Assembly (NCBI RefSeq): GCF_900116375.1
Contig: NZ_UETB01000002.1
Coordinates: 281,768-345,767, forward strand
Direction of reading: 5' to 3'
Length of the DNA: 64,000 bases
Source: Georgenia satyanarayanai
Lineage (GTDB): Bacteria; Actinomycetota; Actinomycetes; Actinomycetales; Actinomycetaceae
Shown here: piece after piece, positions 29,930 to 38,601 of the stretch
Position numbering within the stretch: position 1 is the first letter of the stretch
Layout: each line of letters starts with the position of its first letter
The notes under the pieces: model-generated
The model's input: the letters and a program-made list of their open reading frames with translations, nothing else
Databases searched by the model: none
What the model was told of the DNA's origin: nothing
Translations under genes and position numbers: made by a program

Positions 29930-30607
29930 GTGGACGACTCCGCGATCAGCTCCGTGCCCCTCTTTGCCTCCCTCGACGACGACGCTCGAGCGGCCCTGCG
30001 TGAGGCCATGCACGAGGTGAGCCTGCGTCGCGGGGAGACCCTCTTCCACGAGGGTGACCCCGGCGACCGCCTGTTCCTCGTCATCGAGGGCAAGATCAAG
30101 CTCGGTCACCGCTCGACCGACGGCCGGGAGAACCTGCTGGCCATCCTCGGCCCGGGCGAGCTGCTCGGTGAGCTCACGCTCTTCGAGCCGGGTGAGCGGA
30201 CCGCCACGGCCACCGCCGTCGCCACCGCCCGCCTGCTCGAGCTGCAGCACGACCCGTTCATGCACCTGCTCGACACGCGACCCGAGCTGGCCAAGCACAT
30301 GCTGCGCGCGCTGGCCCGCCGTCTGCGCCGCACGAACGAGGCCCTCGCGGACCTCGTGTTCTCCGACGTCCCCGGCCGCGTCGCCAAGGCGCTGCTCGAC
30401 CTGTCGGTCCGCTTCGGCGAGCAGACCCCCGACGGCCTGCGGGTGGCCCACGACCTCACCCAGGAGGAGCTGGCCCAGCTCGTCGGCGCCTCCCGCGAGA
30501 CGGTCAACAAGTCCCTGGCGGACTTCATCTCCCGCGGTTGGATCCGCCTCGAGGGCCGGGCCGTGCAGATCCTCGACCTCGAGCGCCTCAAGCGCCGCGC
30601 CCGCTGA
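29930..30607 (+). CDS. crp: Crp/Fnr family cAMP-dependent regulator
   Basis: Global transcription regulator of 225 residues, close to M. tuberculosis Crp (224). The cyclic-nucleotide fold contains GDRLFLVIEGKIKLG, DGRENLLAILGPGELLGELTLF and the ligand-binding pattern GERTATATAVATA. The dimer helix carries RRLRRTNEALADLVFSDVPGRVAK, and the helix-turn-helix is LTQEELAQLVGASRETVNKSLADF. GTG at 29930 follows AAAAGGAAG. An in-frame ATG at 29882, seven bases after CAGGAT, would add 16 residues through a leaderless start, so two forms are conceivable. Confidence 0.95.
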   Translation: MDDSAISSVPLFASLDDDARAALREAMHEVSLRRGETLFHEGDPGDRLFLVIEGKIKLGHRSTDGRENLLAILGPGELLGELTLFEPGERTATATAVATARLLELQHDPFMHLLDTRPELAKHMLRALARRLRRTNEALADLVFSDVPGRVAKALLDLSVRFGEQTPDGLRVAHDLTQEELAQLVGASRETVNKSLADFISRGWIRLEGRAVQILDLERLKRRAR

Positions 30608-30644
30608 CCCGCCCCGCACACGTACAGACACACACCCACTCCCC

Positions 30645-30694
30645 ATACGCCGAGAGCTGAGCTGTTCCGCGGAACAACTCAGCTCTCGGCGTAT
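30645..30694. repeat. Dispersed palindrome, copy 3, between crp and ridA
   Basis: A 50 bp palindrome with arms 30645-30669 and 30670-30694, one mismatch and no loop. It contains the word CGCCGAGAGCTGAGCTGTTC, one base different from copies 1 and 2. It lies between convergent stops and could terminate both. Confidence 0.9.
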
Positions 30695-30719
30695 GTGTGC
30701 GAGGGGGTGCGGACGTGTG

Positions 30720-31187
30720 TCAGGCGACGGCGAGGACGAGCTCGATCTCGACCGGCGCGTCGAGCGGGAGGGCACTGACGCCGACGGCGCTGCGCGCGTG
30801 CCGCCCGGCCTCACCGAAGATCTCGCCGAGGAGGTCCGAGGCACCGTTGACGACGCCGGGCTGCCCGGTGAAGGACGGGTCGCTGGCGACGTAGCCGACC
30901 ACCTTGACCACCTGGACGACGGCGTCGAGGTTGCCGACCTTCGCGGCGACGGCCGCGAGGGCGTTGAGCGCCGCCACGCGCGCGAGCTCGGTGGCCTGTG
31001 CGGGCGGGACGAGCCCCTCGCCGTCACCGACCTTGCCGGTCGCGGGCAGCGCGCCGTCGACCATGGGCAGCTGGCCCGAGGTCCACACGAGGTCACCGTG
31101 ACGGACCGCAGGCACGTAGCTCGCGACCGGCGGCACGACCGGCGGCAGCGAGAGACCCAGCTCCTGGAGACGCCGGGCGACGCTCAT
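30720..31187 (-). CDS. RidA family protein
   Basis: Protein of 155 residues of the YjgF/RidA family, which deaminate reactive enamine or imine intermediates. Family features are the N-terminal [18 protein letters not shown], central NALAAV and C-terminal [19 protein letters not shown]. The canonical catalytic arginine (usually in a C-R-x-T/A context) is not at the expected place, so it may belong to a divergent subgroup. Matches Rv3678c in position. ATG at 31187 overlaps the stop of the 50-residue gene upstream. Confidence 0.88.
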   Translation of the reverse strand: MSVARRLQELGLSLPPVVPPVASYVPAVRHGDLVWTSGQLPMVDGALPATGKVGDGEGLVPPAQATELARVAALNALAAVAAKVGNLDAVVQVVKVVGYVASDPSFTGQPGVVNGASDLLGEIFGEAGRHARSAVGVSALPLDAPVEIELVLAVA

Positions 31188-31336
31188 GCCTTGGGGCGCT
31201 TGAGGTAGGCGACCGGGTTCTGCGTGGGACCCGGCACCACCTGGACGAGCTCCCAGCCGTCGGCGCCCCACTGGTCGAGGATCGCCTTGGTGTTGTGGAT
31301 GAGCAGAGGAATGGTCGCGTACTCCCAGGTCGTCAT
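31184..31336 (-). CDS. Small DUF4177-like protein
   Basis: Protein of 50 residues: MTTWEYATIPLL at the start, then ILDQWGADGWELVQVV and a basic end, the pattern of short DUF4177-type proteins always found with ridA in actinobacteria (Rv3678A position). Function is unknown. ATG at 31336 lies six bases after a TAGGAT box, so a leaderless start is likely, and its TGA overlaps the RidA ATG (ATGA). Frequently missed because of its size. Confidence 0.85.
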   Translation of the reverse strand: MTTWEYATIPLLIHNTKAILDQWGADGWELVQVVPGPTQNPVAYLKRPKA

Positions 31337-31342
31337 GCCGCC

Positions 31343-31348
31343 ATCCTA
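31343..31348 (-). promoter_or_regulatory. -10 box (TAGGAT) of the DUF4177-ridA operon
   Basis: TAGGAT ends six bases before the ATG at 31336 and overlaps the end of the whiB gene by three bases. Confidence 0.5.
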
Positions 31349-31681
31349 GGCTTGCCGGATCTTGGCGAGGATGCGCGGCGCACGGTCGGCGCGGAGCTCG
31401 GCGATGATCTCGTCCTCCTCGTCCCTGAGACGGTCGGCCCAGGAGTGCACCTCGGGGTAGCGGCGCAGCAGCGCGCGACGCTCGCGCTCGGTCAGCCCGC
31501 CCCAGACCCCGAAGGTGACGTGCGCGTCCAGTGCATCGGCCAGGCACTCCATCCGCACCGGACAGCGGAAGCACAGCTCCCGCGCGGCCCGCTGCGCCGC
31601 CCCGCGGACGAAGAGCTCGTCCGGCGCGATCGCCCGACACGCGGCGCGCGCGGCCCACGTCTGGTCCTCGTGAGTGGTCAT
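31346..31681 (-). CDS. WhiB4-like iron-sulfur transcription regulator
   Basis: Redox-sensing DNA-binding protein of 111 residues. The four cluster cysteines are C15, C37, C40 and C46 (LCFRCPVRMEC), followed by the WhiB motif GVWGG at 58-62 and the basic ERERRALLRR. It holds the position of whiB4 (Rv3681c), upstream of ridA and divergent from ponA2. ATG at 31681 follows AGGAGGTGGGGC; the longer reading to 31711 lacks a ribosome site. Confidence 0.93.
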   Translation of the reverse strand: MTTHEDQTWAARAACRAIAPDELFVRGAAQRAARELCFRCPVRMECLADALDAHVTFGVWGGLTERERRALLRRYPEVHSWADRLRDEEDEIIAELRADRAPRILAKIRQA

Positions 31682-31731
31682 GCCCCACCTCCTGCGTTCC
31701 CACGGCATCATTGCCGTTCGTCTGTGTCCCG

Positions 31732-31760
31732 ACGCTAGCCCTCGTTGTGGAGAGTTGGAA
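31732..31760 (-). promoter_or_regulatory. Candidate whiB promoter
   Basis: On the reverse strand TTCCAA (31755-31760) and TAGCGT (31732-31737) are separated by 17 bases, about 50 bases before the ATG at 31681. An 8 bp palindrome TGACGTCA lies at 31769-31776 just upstream and could be an operator. Confidence 0.4.
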
Positions 31761-31880
31761 GAGCTATGACGTCATCGTGACCTTGGCGAGATCGTCACAT
31801 GTCGCACGCCGGATGTCCATATCCTTGGACAAACTCGCGTGACCTGCCCCACCGTACGGCCCTGCTCGGGGCAGGCGCCG

Positions 31881-31886
31881 TACCCT
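31881..31886 (+). promoter_or_regulatory. -10 box (TACCCT) of ponA2
   Basis: TACCCT ends six bases before the ATG at 31893, consistent with a leaderless mRNA. Confidence 0.5.
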
Positions 31887-31892
31887 GGAGCC

Positions 31893-34220
31893 ATGGCCTC
31901 ACGTCCCATGCCGCGCGGGCGCGCCGTCCGCCCTGTCCAGCTCGTCGCCATGATGATCGCGTTCCTGCTGATCGCCGTGGCCGGAGGAGTGCTGACGGCA
32001 GGACTTCTCCTGCCCGCCGTCGGCTCCGTCGGCGCCGTGGGGAACGCGACCACGGACCTGTTCAGCGACATCCCCACCGAGATCGAGATCGACGAGCCCT
32101 CGGAGCAGAGCGTCATGTTCGACGCCCAGGGCAACGAGATGGCGGTCTTCTTCGCGGAGAACCGCGTGGTCGTCGGCTTCGAGGACATCTCGCAGCACGT
32201 CAAGGACGCCGTCGTCGCCATCGAGGACCACCGTTTCTACGACCACGGCGGCGTGGACCCCGAGGGCATCATGCGCGCCGTCGCCCGCAACGTGGGTGGC
32301 GGCGAGCTCGAGGGGGCCTCGACGCTCACGCAGCAGTACGTGAAGAACATCCAGGTCGAGGAGAGCCGGGTCACCAACGACCCGGAGCTCTACCAGGCGG
32401 CCACGGAGACCGACGGCGCCGCGGGCATCGCCCGCAAGCTGCGCGAGGCCCGGCTCGCCATCGCCCTGGAGAAGGTGCGGTCCAAGGACGAGATCCTCAC
32501 CGGCTACCTCAACATCGCCCAGTTCGGGCCCTCCCAGTACGGCATCGAGTCCGCCGCGCACCACTACTTCAACAAGACGGCCGCGGACCTCAACATCCCC
32601 GAGGCGGCGATGCTCGCCGGCATCACCCAGAACCCCGCCAAGTGGGACCCCGTGAGCAACCCGGAGAACGCCGAGCAACGCCGCAACACCGTGCTCGCGC
32701 GGATGCGCTCCCTCGACGTCATCACGCAGGAGCAGTTCGACGAGGCCGTCGCGATCCCCATCGCGGACATGCTCGACGTCCAGGACACACCCCGCGGCTG
32801 CGCCGTCGCCGGCAACGCCGCCTACTTCTGCCAGTACGTCGTCAACGAGATCCTCACGAACGAGGCCTACGGGGAGTCGGTGGAGGACCGTCGCCAGCTG
32901 CTCAACCGTGGCGGCCTGGAGATCCACACGACCCTCGACCCCGACAAGCAGGAGGCGGCCTTCGAGGCCGTCACCGACTCGATCCCCATCGAGGACGAGT
33001 CCGGCATCTCGATGGCGCTGTCCTCGATCGAGCCGGGCACCGGGCGGATCTACGCGATGGCGCAGAACACCCGGTACGGGGTGGCCTCCGAGGACGACCC
33101 CCGCGCCACCCAGGTGAACTACAACGTCGGCCAGTCGCACGGCGGTGGCTCCGGCTTCCTGTCGGGCTCCACCTTCAAGGTGTTCACCCTCGTGCAGTGG
33201 CTGCGCGAGGGCCACTCCCTCATGGACAGGGTCAACTCCGCGAACCGCGTGTTCCCGCGCGAGGACTGGACCATCTCGTGCGGGGACTACGCCGGCCCGG
33301 AGGACTACGAGCCGAAGAACCTCGAGGGCTTCGGCGGCGGCGTGGAGACGGTGCTCGAGTCCACGCGGAAGTCGGTCAACACCTCCTTCGTCGTCATGGC
33401 GCAGCAGATGGACCTGTGCGACATCACCGACGTCGCCGCCGACATGGGGGTGCGCACCGGTGACGGCTCCGAGCTGACGCCCAACCCGGCCATGGTGCTC
33501 GGGACCAACACCGTCACCCCGCTGTCGATGGCCAACGCCTACGCCACCCTCGCCGCTGAGGGCGTCTACTGCGAGCCGGTCGCCATCACGAGCATGGTGG
33601 ACCGCAACGGCGAGGAGATCCCCGTGCCGCCCTCGGACTGCCAGCGGGTGCTCGAGGAGGACGTCGTCGACGGCGTCACCCACGCCCTGCAGGCGGTCAT
33701 GGGCCCGGAGTGGGACTCCACCGGGTCCCCCGCCCGCATCCCTCCCCGGCCGACCGCGGGCAAGACCGGCACGGCGAACGACGCCAAGCACGCCTGGTTC
33801 GTCGGGTACACCCCGCAGATCTCCAGCGCCGTGTGGATGGGGTACGCGAACGGTGACCAGCCCATGGTCGACATCATCATCAACGGCCGCTGGGTGGAGA
33901 GCGTCTACGGCGGACTCATCGCCGCTCCGACGTGGCAGGACTACATGCTCGAGGCCACCGAGGACATGCCCATCGAGGAGTTCGACGAGGCTGACAGCAG
34001 CGTCGTGCGCGGGGAGTTCCTGCGCGTGCCGAGCATCGGCGGGCAGACGGTCGAGGACGCTCGCGAGACGCTCGAGGACGCCGGCTTCAACACCACCATG
34101 GGCTACCCGGTCGACTCCGGCTGGCCCGAGGGCCTGGCCGTGGCCACCGTCCCCGAGGCGGGCAGCAGCGCCCGCCGCGGGGAGACGGTGACCATCTACA
34201 CGAGTGGCGGTCGGGGCTGA
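31893..34220 (+). CDS. Bifunctional class A penicillin-binding protein with PASTA tail (PonA2-like)
   Basis: Builds and cross-links peptidoglycan. The 775-residue protein has one membrane helix (about 15-42), a GT51 transglycosylase domain with EDHRFYDHGGVD near 110 and GASTLTQQYVKN, a transpeptidase domain with STFK (Ser about 426), SVN and KTGTAND near 624, and one PASTA domain (RVPSIGGQTVEDARETLEDAGF). It corresponds to PonA2 (Rv3682). ATG at 31893 was chosen over GTG 31839 because the TACCCT box sits six bases before it and the membrane helix then lies normally. Confidence 0.96.
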   Translation: MASRPMPRGRAVRPVQLVAMMIAFLLIAVAGGVLTAGLLLPAVGSVGAVGNATTDLFSDIPTEIEIDEPSEQSVMFDAQGNEMAVFFAENRVVVGFEDISQHVKDAVVAIEDHRFYDHGGVDPEGIMRAVARNVGGGELEGASTLTQQYVKNIQVEESRVTNDPELYQAATETDGAAGIARKLREARLAIALEKVRSKDEILTGYLNIAQFGPSQYGIESAAHHYFNKTAADLNIPEAAMLAGITQNPAKWDPVSNPENAEQRRNTVLARMRSLDVITQEQFDEAVAIPIADMLDVQDTPRGCAVAGNAAYFCQYVVNEILTNEAYGESVEDRRQLLNRGGLEIHTTLDPDKQEAAFEAVTDSIPIEDESGISMALSSIEPGTGRIYAMAQNTRYGVASEDDPRATQVNYNVGQSHGGGSGFLSGSTFKVFTLVQWLREGHSLMDRVNSANRVFPREDWTISCGDYAGPEDYEPKNLEGFGGGVETVLESTRKSVNTSFVVMAQQMDLCDITDVAADMGVRTGDGSELTPNPAMVLGTNTVTPLSMANAYATLAAEGVYCEPVAITSMVDRNGEEIPVPPSDCQRVLEEDVVDGVTHALQAVMGPEWDSTGSPARIPPRPTAGKTGTANDAKHAWFVGYTPQISSAVWMGYANGDQPMVDIIINGRWVESVYGGLIAAPTWQDYMLEATEDMPIEEFDEADSSVVRGEFLRVPSIGGQTVEDARETLEDAGFNTTMGYPVDSGWPEGLAVATVPEAGSSARRGETVTIYTSGGRG

Positions 34221-34222
34221 GC

Positions 34223-35134
34223 GTGATCGGGCGACTGGCGGGCACCGCTGCGCTGTCCGCCGTCGGCGGTCTCGCCTGGGCCGTGACGGAGACGCGCCTG
34301 TTCACGGTGCGCACCCACGTGGTGCCCGTGCTCGCGCCCGGCAGCCGGCCGCTGCGGGTCCTGCACGTCTCGGACCTCCACCTCACGCCCACGCAGCGGC
34401 TCAAGCAGGAGTGGGTGCGCCGGCTCGCGGACCTCGAACCGGACCTCGTCGTCTCCACCGGGGACAACCTCGCCCACCAGCGCGCGGTCCCCTCCCTGGC
34501 GCACGCCCTGGGTGAGCTGCTCACCGTCCCCGGCGTGTTCGTCCTGGGTTCCAACGACTACTACGCCCCCCAGCCGAAGAACCCGGCCCGCTACCTCATG
34601 CCCTCGTCCCGGCGGAGCACGACGAGCGACGAGCCGCAGACGCTGCCCACCGACGAGCTCGTCGAGGTCCTGAGCTCGGGCGGCTGGCTCGACCTCACCA
34701 ACACCCGTGGGAGTCTCGACGTCGCCGGGCAGCGGCTGTCCTTCGTCGGCGTCGACGACCCCCACCTCGAGCGCGACCACTTCCCCGCACCCGACGGCGA
34801 GCACGGCGACCTCCACGTCGGGGTCTCGCACGCGCCGTACACGCGGGTGCTGGACCAGATGGCCGACGACGGCTGCGGGGTCATCCTCGCGGGCCACACC
34901 CACGGCGGCCAGCTCCGCGTCCCCGGCTACGGCGCGCTGGTGACCAACTGCGACCTCGACCGGGAGCGCGCCAGCGGTCTGCACGGATGGCCCGGGCCGC
35001 GGCCCGACGCGCCGGGCGGGGGGTCCTCCGCCTGGCTCAACGTCTCGGCGGGGATGGGCACCTCCCCGTACACGCCGGTGCGCTTCGCGTGCCGGCCGGA
35101 GGTCAGCCTCCTCCAGCTCGTGGCCGGCGAATAG
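34223..35134 (+). CDS. Metallophosphoesterase
   Basis: Protein of 303 residues with an N-terminal hydrophobic anchor (AALSAVGGLAWAV) and the calcineurin-like motifs SDLHL, STGDNLAH, GSNDYY (usually GNHD) and GHTHGGQLRVP. The family (YkuE-like) acts on phosphodiesters or lipid-linked phosphates; the precise substrate is unknown. The GSND variant keeps the metal-binding Asn. GTG at 34223 begins two bases after the ponA2 stop, so they form one unit, as in Rv3682-Rv3683. Confidence 0.92.
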   Translation: MIGRLAGTAALSAVGGLAWAVTETRLFTVRTHVVPVLAPGSRPLRVLHVSDLHLTPTQRLKQEWVRRLADLEPDLVVSTGDNLAHQRAVPSLAHALGELLTVPGVFVLGSNDYYAPQPKNPARYLMPSSRRSTTSDEPQTLPTDELVEVLSSGGWLDLTNTRGSLDVAGQRLSFVGVDDPHLERDHFPAPDGEHGDLHVGVSHAPYTRVLDQMADDGCGVILAGHTHGGQLRVPGYGALVTNCDLDRERASGLHGWPGPRPDAPGGGSSAWLNVSAGMGTSPYTPVRFACRPEVSLLQLVAGE

Positions 35135-35187
35135 CGACATGCCTCACACGGCGGGCTGGCGGTTTCACTCCCGGGCACGTGCTCCGC

Positions 35188-35193
35188 TATCCT
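35188..35193 (+). promoter_or_regulatory. Candidate -10 box (TATCCT) of tRNA-Pro
   Basis: TATCCT lies 13 bases before the tRNA 5' end. A poor -35 (TTTCAC at 35162-35167) is about 20 bases upstream. Confidence 0.4.
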
Positions 35194-35206
35194 GATCTGG
35201 CTTTAC

Positions 35207-35280
35207 CGGGGTGTGGCGCAGCTTGGTAGCGCGCCTCGTTCGGGACGAGGAGGTCGTGGGTTCGAATCCCGCCACCCCGA
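35207..35280 (+). tRNA. tRNA-Pro (CGG)
   Basis: A 74-base cloverleaf: acceptor CGGGGTG pairs with CACCCCG, the D-loop is AGCTTGGTAGC, the anticodon loop TTCGGGA gives CGG, and the T-loop is TTCGAAT. The discriminator base is A. CCA is not encoded and must be added. Confidence 0.97.
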
Positions 35281-35287
35281 CCGGTAG

Positions 35288-35317
35288 AAGGCCCGGAACC
35301 GTAAGGTTCCGGGCCTT
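35288..35317. terminator. Hairpin after tRNA-Pro
   Basis: Perfect 13 bp arms 35288-35300 and 35305-35317 around GTAA, eight bases past the tRNA and 18 bases from the convergent DUF3152 stop; it can serve both. Confidence 0.85.
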
Positions 35318-35334
35318 CGTCGTATGCAGCGGCG

Positions 35335-36126
35335 TCAGCCGGCGGGCCAACCGTTGGGCCGGCAGCCGTCCAGGTCGAGGGTCTGCTGGACCATGACGGG
35401 GGCCCGCTCGCCGGGGTCGGGGCAGCCGACGTGACCGTGGCCGAGCACGTGGCCGACCTCGTGGTTGACGAGGTACTGGCGGTACTCGGCAACAGTTCCA
35501 CCGGCCTCGAGGAAGGGCTCGGCGCCCTGCGCCCAGCGCACCGCGTTGAGGACGGCGTAGCCCACCCGGCCGCACGAGACGGTGCCGCCGGTGTCCACGG
35601 GCGCGCACAGCTCGTCGGTCGTGGCCGGTGAGGCGAGCGTGAGGTCGATGTCCGCCTCGCCGTCGGTGCGGGCGAAGACGACCGAGCCGTCGTGGCCCCA
35701 CCCCCGGGGGTCGTTGAGCGTGGTCATGACCTGGCGGGCGAACTCGCGCCCGTCCACCCCCAGCCCGGTCTCGACCTCCACGCGCACGCTGACGACACGC
35801 TCCGCCTCGTGCGGGGCGGCGGTGGCACCGGGAACGGTGCGCAGGCGGCCGCCGGCGTCGCGGGGCACCTCGGTGCGCCACAGCCCACCCTGCTCGGCGA
35901 GGAAGGTGAGCGTGGGGGACTTGGCGGGCGGGCGCCAGTGCTCGCGGTCGCCGTCGGCCTCGCTACCGCGGCCGGCCTGGCTCCCGCTTCCCGGCACGAG
36001 GGCTCCGCCGAGCATCCGGGGAGCCGCCCAGGGATCCCGGGGCTCCGGCATGGGAGTCGGCGCGGCCGCCCCCAGCAGCGCGGCCACCGTCGCGAGCGAG
36101 GCCACGGCCCACGACACGCGTCTCAT
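35335..36126 (-). CDS. Secreted DUF3152 protein, predicted zinc metalloprotease
   Basis: Protein of 263 residues with a signal peptide (about 1-26) and a Pro/Gly-rich stretch before the DUF3152 domain (VVSVRVEVETGLGVDGREFARQV, then DPRGWG). Near the C-terminus HEVGHVLGHGH (about 222-232) is a full HExxHxxGxxH zinc-binding motif of the metzincin type, and four or more cysteines nearby could pair. DUF3152 itself has no assigned activity that I know, so protease function is an inference from the motif. ATG at 36126 follows GAGGTGA. Confidence 0.88.
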   Translation of the reverse strand: MRRVSWAVASLATVAALLGAAAPTPMPEPRDPWAAPRMLGGALVPGSGSQAGRGSEADGDREHWRPPAKSPTLTFLAEQGGLWRTEVPRDAGGRLRTVPGATAAPHEAERVVSVRVEVETGLGVDGREFARQVMTTLNDPRGWGHDGSVVFARTDGEADIDLTLASPATTDELCAPVDTGGTVSCGRVGYAVLNAVRWAQGAEPFLEAGGTVAEYRQYLVNHEVGHVLGHGHVGCPDPGERAPVMVQQTLDLDGCRPNGWPAG

Positions 36127-36199
36127 CTCACCTCACCGGGGGACGTGGCAGCGTCCGCCGCCGCCCGGTGGCGACGGCGCGGACGCGGCCGGGGGTGTC

Positions 36200-36574
36200 T
36201 CAGGCCTGCTGCTCCGCCTGGGCCTCGGCGACCTTGGCGCGGACCTCCTCCATGTCCAGGCCCTTGACCTGGTCGATGAGCTGCTCGAGCTGCGGGCCGG
36301 GCAGGGCGCCGGCCTGGGAGAACACGAGCACGCCCTCACGGAAGGCCATGAGCGTGGGGATCGCGGTGATGCCGGCCTGCGCGGCGAGCTGCTGCTCGGC
36401 CTCGGTGTCGACCTTCGCGAAGACGATCCCCTCGTGCTTCTCGGAGGCCTTCTCGTAGACCGGCGCGAACTGCTTGCACGGGCCGCACCAGTCCGCCCAG
36501 AAGTCCACCAGGACGATGTCGTTGTCCGTGATGGTCTGCTCGAGGGTCGTCGCGGTCACGTCGGTGGTTGCCAT
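36200..36574 (-). CDS. trxA: Thioredoxin
   Basis: Disulfide reductase of 124 residues with active site WADWCGPC (C30, C33), cis-proline in AIPTLMAF, and a C-terminal extension (KGLDMEEVRAKVAEAQAEQQA) longer than E. coli Trx and probably helical. ATG at 36574 follows AGGAGTG; the frame runs on to 36613 without a ribosome site. Divergent from the S9 peptidase. Confidence 0.95.
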   Translation of the reverse strand: MATTDVTATTLEQTITDNDIVLVDFWADWCGPCKQFAPVYEKASEKHEGIVFAKVDTEAEQQLAAQAGITAIPTLMAFREGVLVFSQAGALPGPQLEQLIDQVKGLDMEEVRAKVAEAQAEQQA

Positions 36575-36656
36575 GCTCACTCCTGTCGATCGGGGTTGTC
36601 TGCGGGTCAACACGTGGCGCCGTCAACTATTCCGTCTCACGCGCGAGCCGCCGACC

Positions 36657-36662
36657 TACGCT
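36657..36662 (+). promoter_or_regulatory. -10 box (TACGCT) of the S9 peptidase gene
   Basis: TACGCT ends six bases before the ATG at 36669. Confidence 0.5.
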
Positions 36663-36668
36663 GGGCGC

Positions 36669-38525
36669 ATGTCGAGGTTGTCACGCTCCCGCGGCCCGCG
36701 CACCCGCGCCGGGCGCAGCTCGCCGGGCGGGTGGCCGCCCCCTGCCTGGGAGCAGCGCTTCCGCGCACCCGAGCTCGAGGTCCCCGAGTGGGCGCCGGAC
36801 GCGCCGGACCGCGCGTGCGTCGTCGCGACCGTCGACGGGCGCCCACAGGTGCACTCCTGGGAGGCGAGCACCGGCCGTCTCGTGGCGGCCACGGACCGTG
36901 CGGCCGGGACGACCGACGCGACGATCGACCCCGCCGGCCGGTGGCTGTGGTGGTTCGACGACACCGACGGCGACGAGTGGGGCACCTGGCGGCGCCAGCC
37001 CTTCGGCTCCCCGCCCGGGCAGCTCACCGAGACACCGATCCCCCTGCCGCCCGGCTACCAGGCAGGCCTGCACCTCTCGCGCGACGGGACGGGCGTCGTC
37101 GGGCGCACCGACCCGGACGCCGGCACGACCATCCACCAGGTCTTCCTCGACACCTTCTCGGCGACCTCCGCCCCGGTGCTCCTGTACGCCGGGGACCACG
37201 ACGCCGAGGCGGCGGCGCTGAGCGACGACGGCAACCTCCTCGTCGTCGGGCACGCGGAGGGCGGCGACCCCCGCCACCCGGCGTTGCGGGTGCTGTCGGC
37301 GGACACGGCCGCGACCGTCGCCGAGCTCGACGACGGCCCGGGGCGCGGGCTGTGGGCGCTCGACTTCCCGCCGCTGCCGGGTGACTCGCGCCTGCTCGTC
37401 CTCCACGAGCGCACCGGCACGCCGCGGGCGGCGGTGTGGGACGTGCTCAGCGGCGCGTGGCGCGAGCTCGCCCTGGACGTCGACGGCGAGGTCGCCGACG
37501 CCACGTGGTTCCCGTCCGGGGACGCCGTGCTGCTCGCCGTCGACCACCGGGCGCGCACACGCCTGCACCGCCACGACCTGCGCACGGGGCGCAGCACCCT
37601 CGTCGGACCGGCGGACGGGACCGTCGACGGCGCGACGGCGCGCCCCGACGGCGAGGTCTGGTACTCGTGGTCCTCGGCCGCCGAGCCGCCCAGCGTCCGC
37701 ACCACCCGGACCGGCGCCGTCCTCCTCGCGCCGGTGGGCCCTCGTCCGCGCCCCTCCGTCGGGGTCCGCGACGTCGACGTGCCGGGGCCCGGCGGGGACG
37801 TCCACGCGCTCCTGCGGCTGCCCTCGACGGGCGCGGCGCCGTACCCGGTGGTCGTCGACGTCCACGGCGGTCCGGCCGACCACCGCACCGACTCCTTCTC
37901 CCCCACCCTGGCGGCGTGGGTGGACCACGGCTTCGCCGTCCTCAGCGTGAACTTCCGCGGCTCGACCGGCTACGGCACCCGGTGGCGCGACGCCATCGAG
38001 GGCGACGTCGGGCGGGCCGAGCTGGCCGACATCGCGGCCGTCCACGACCGCCTCGTGGCCGAGGGGACGCTGGACCCGCGGCGCTCGGTGCTGACCGGGG
38101 CGTCGTGGGGCGGCTACCTCACCCTGCTGGGCGTGGGGACCCAGCCGGGACGGTGGGCGCTGGGCCTGGCCGACGTGCCCGTGGCGGACTACGTCGCCGC
38201 CTACGAGGACGAGCTGGCCACCCTCCAGGCCGTCGACCGGGCGCTGCTCGGCGGCTCGCCGCAGGAGGTGCCCGAGGCCTACGCCGCCGCCAGCCCCATC
38301 ACCTACGTCGACGCCGTGCGGGCGCCCGTGCTGCTGCTGGCAGGACTTAATGACCCGCGCTGCCCGCTGCGGCAGGTGCAGCGCTACGAGAGCGCCCTGC
38401 GGGAGCGGGGCGGGGTCGTCGAGCTCTACCAGTACGGCGGCGGCCACGGCTCCCACGTGACGGCCGAGCGGGTGGCCCAGATGCGAGTCCAGCTCGACTT
38501 CGTGAAGCGTCACCTCTCGCCCTAG
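36669..38525 (+). CDS. S9 family serine peptidase (prolyl oligopeptidase type)
   Basis: Protein of 618 residues: an N-terminal beta-propeller-like domain (repeated WD-like stretches such as DPAGRWLWWF and SDDGNLLVVG) followed by an alpha/beta hydrolase domain with VVDVHGGPADH, FRGSTGYG, the nucleophile S479 in GASWGGYLT, Asp in LLAGLNDPRCP and His in YGGGHGSH. No signal peptide, so it is cytoplasmic and likely cleaves short peptides after acyl-amino acids or proline. ATG at 36669 is supported by the TACGCT box. Confidence 0.92.
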   Translation: MSRLSRSRGPRTRAGRSSPGGWPPPAWEQRFRAPELEVPEWAPDAPDRACVVATVDGRPQVHSWEASTGRLVAATDRAAGTTDATIDPAGRWLWWFDDTDGDEWGTWRRQPFGSPPGQLTETPIPLPPGYQAGLHLSRDGTGVVGRTDPDAGTTIHQVFLDTFSATSAPVLLYAGDHDAEAAALSDDGNLLVVGHAEGGDPRHPALRVLSADTAATVAELDDGPGRGLWALDFPPLPGDSRLLVLHERTGTPRAAVWDVLSGAWRELALDVDGEVADATWFPSGDAVLLAVDHRARTRLHRHDLRTGRSTLVGPADGTVDGATARPDGEVWYSWSSAAEPPSVRTTRTGAVLLAPVGPRPRPSVGVRDVDVPGPGGDVHALLRLPSTGAAPYPVVVDVHGGPADHRTDSFSPTLAAWVDHGFAVLSVNFRGSTGYGTRWRDAIEGDVGRAELADIAAVHDRLVAEGTLDPRRSVLTGASWGGYLTLLGVGTQPGRWALGLADVPVADYVAAYEDELATLQAVDRALLGGSPQEVPEAYAAASPITYVDAVRAPVLLLAGLNDPRCPLRQVQRYESALRERGGVVELYQYGGGHGSHVTAERVAQMRVQLDFVKRHLSP

Positions 38526-38530
38526 CCCTC

Positions 38531-38600
38531 CCGAGTACGCACAAACGGTCACCACACGGGCGCGACAGGCGCCCGCTGGTGACCGTTGGTGCGTACTCGG
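38531..38600. terminator. Very long hairpin between S9 peptidase and asd
   Basis: Outer arms 38531-38554 and 38577-38600 (CCGAGTACGCAC at the tip) and an inner CGGGCGC/GCGCCCG stem around GACAG. It lies five bases past the peptidase stop and is followed directly by a G-rich run and the convergent asd stop. The arm sequence is unrelated to the GCCGAGAGC family. Confidence 0.88.
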
Positions 38601-38601
38601 C

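Noticed and set aside
31784..31805. Crp-type operator GTGA...TCAC upstream of whiB
   Set aside because: The spacer is about 14 bases, too long for the 6-base spacing of the Crp consensus.
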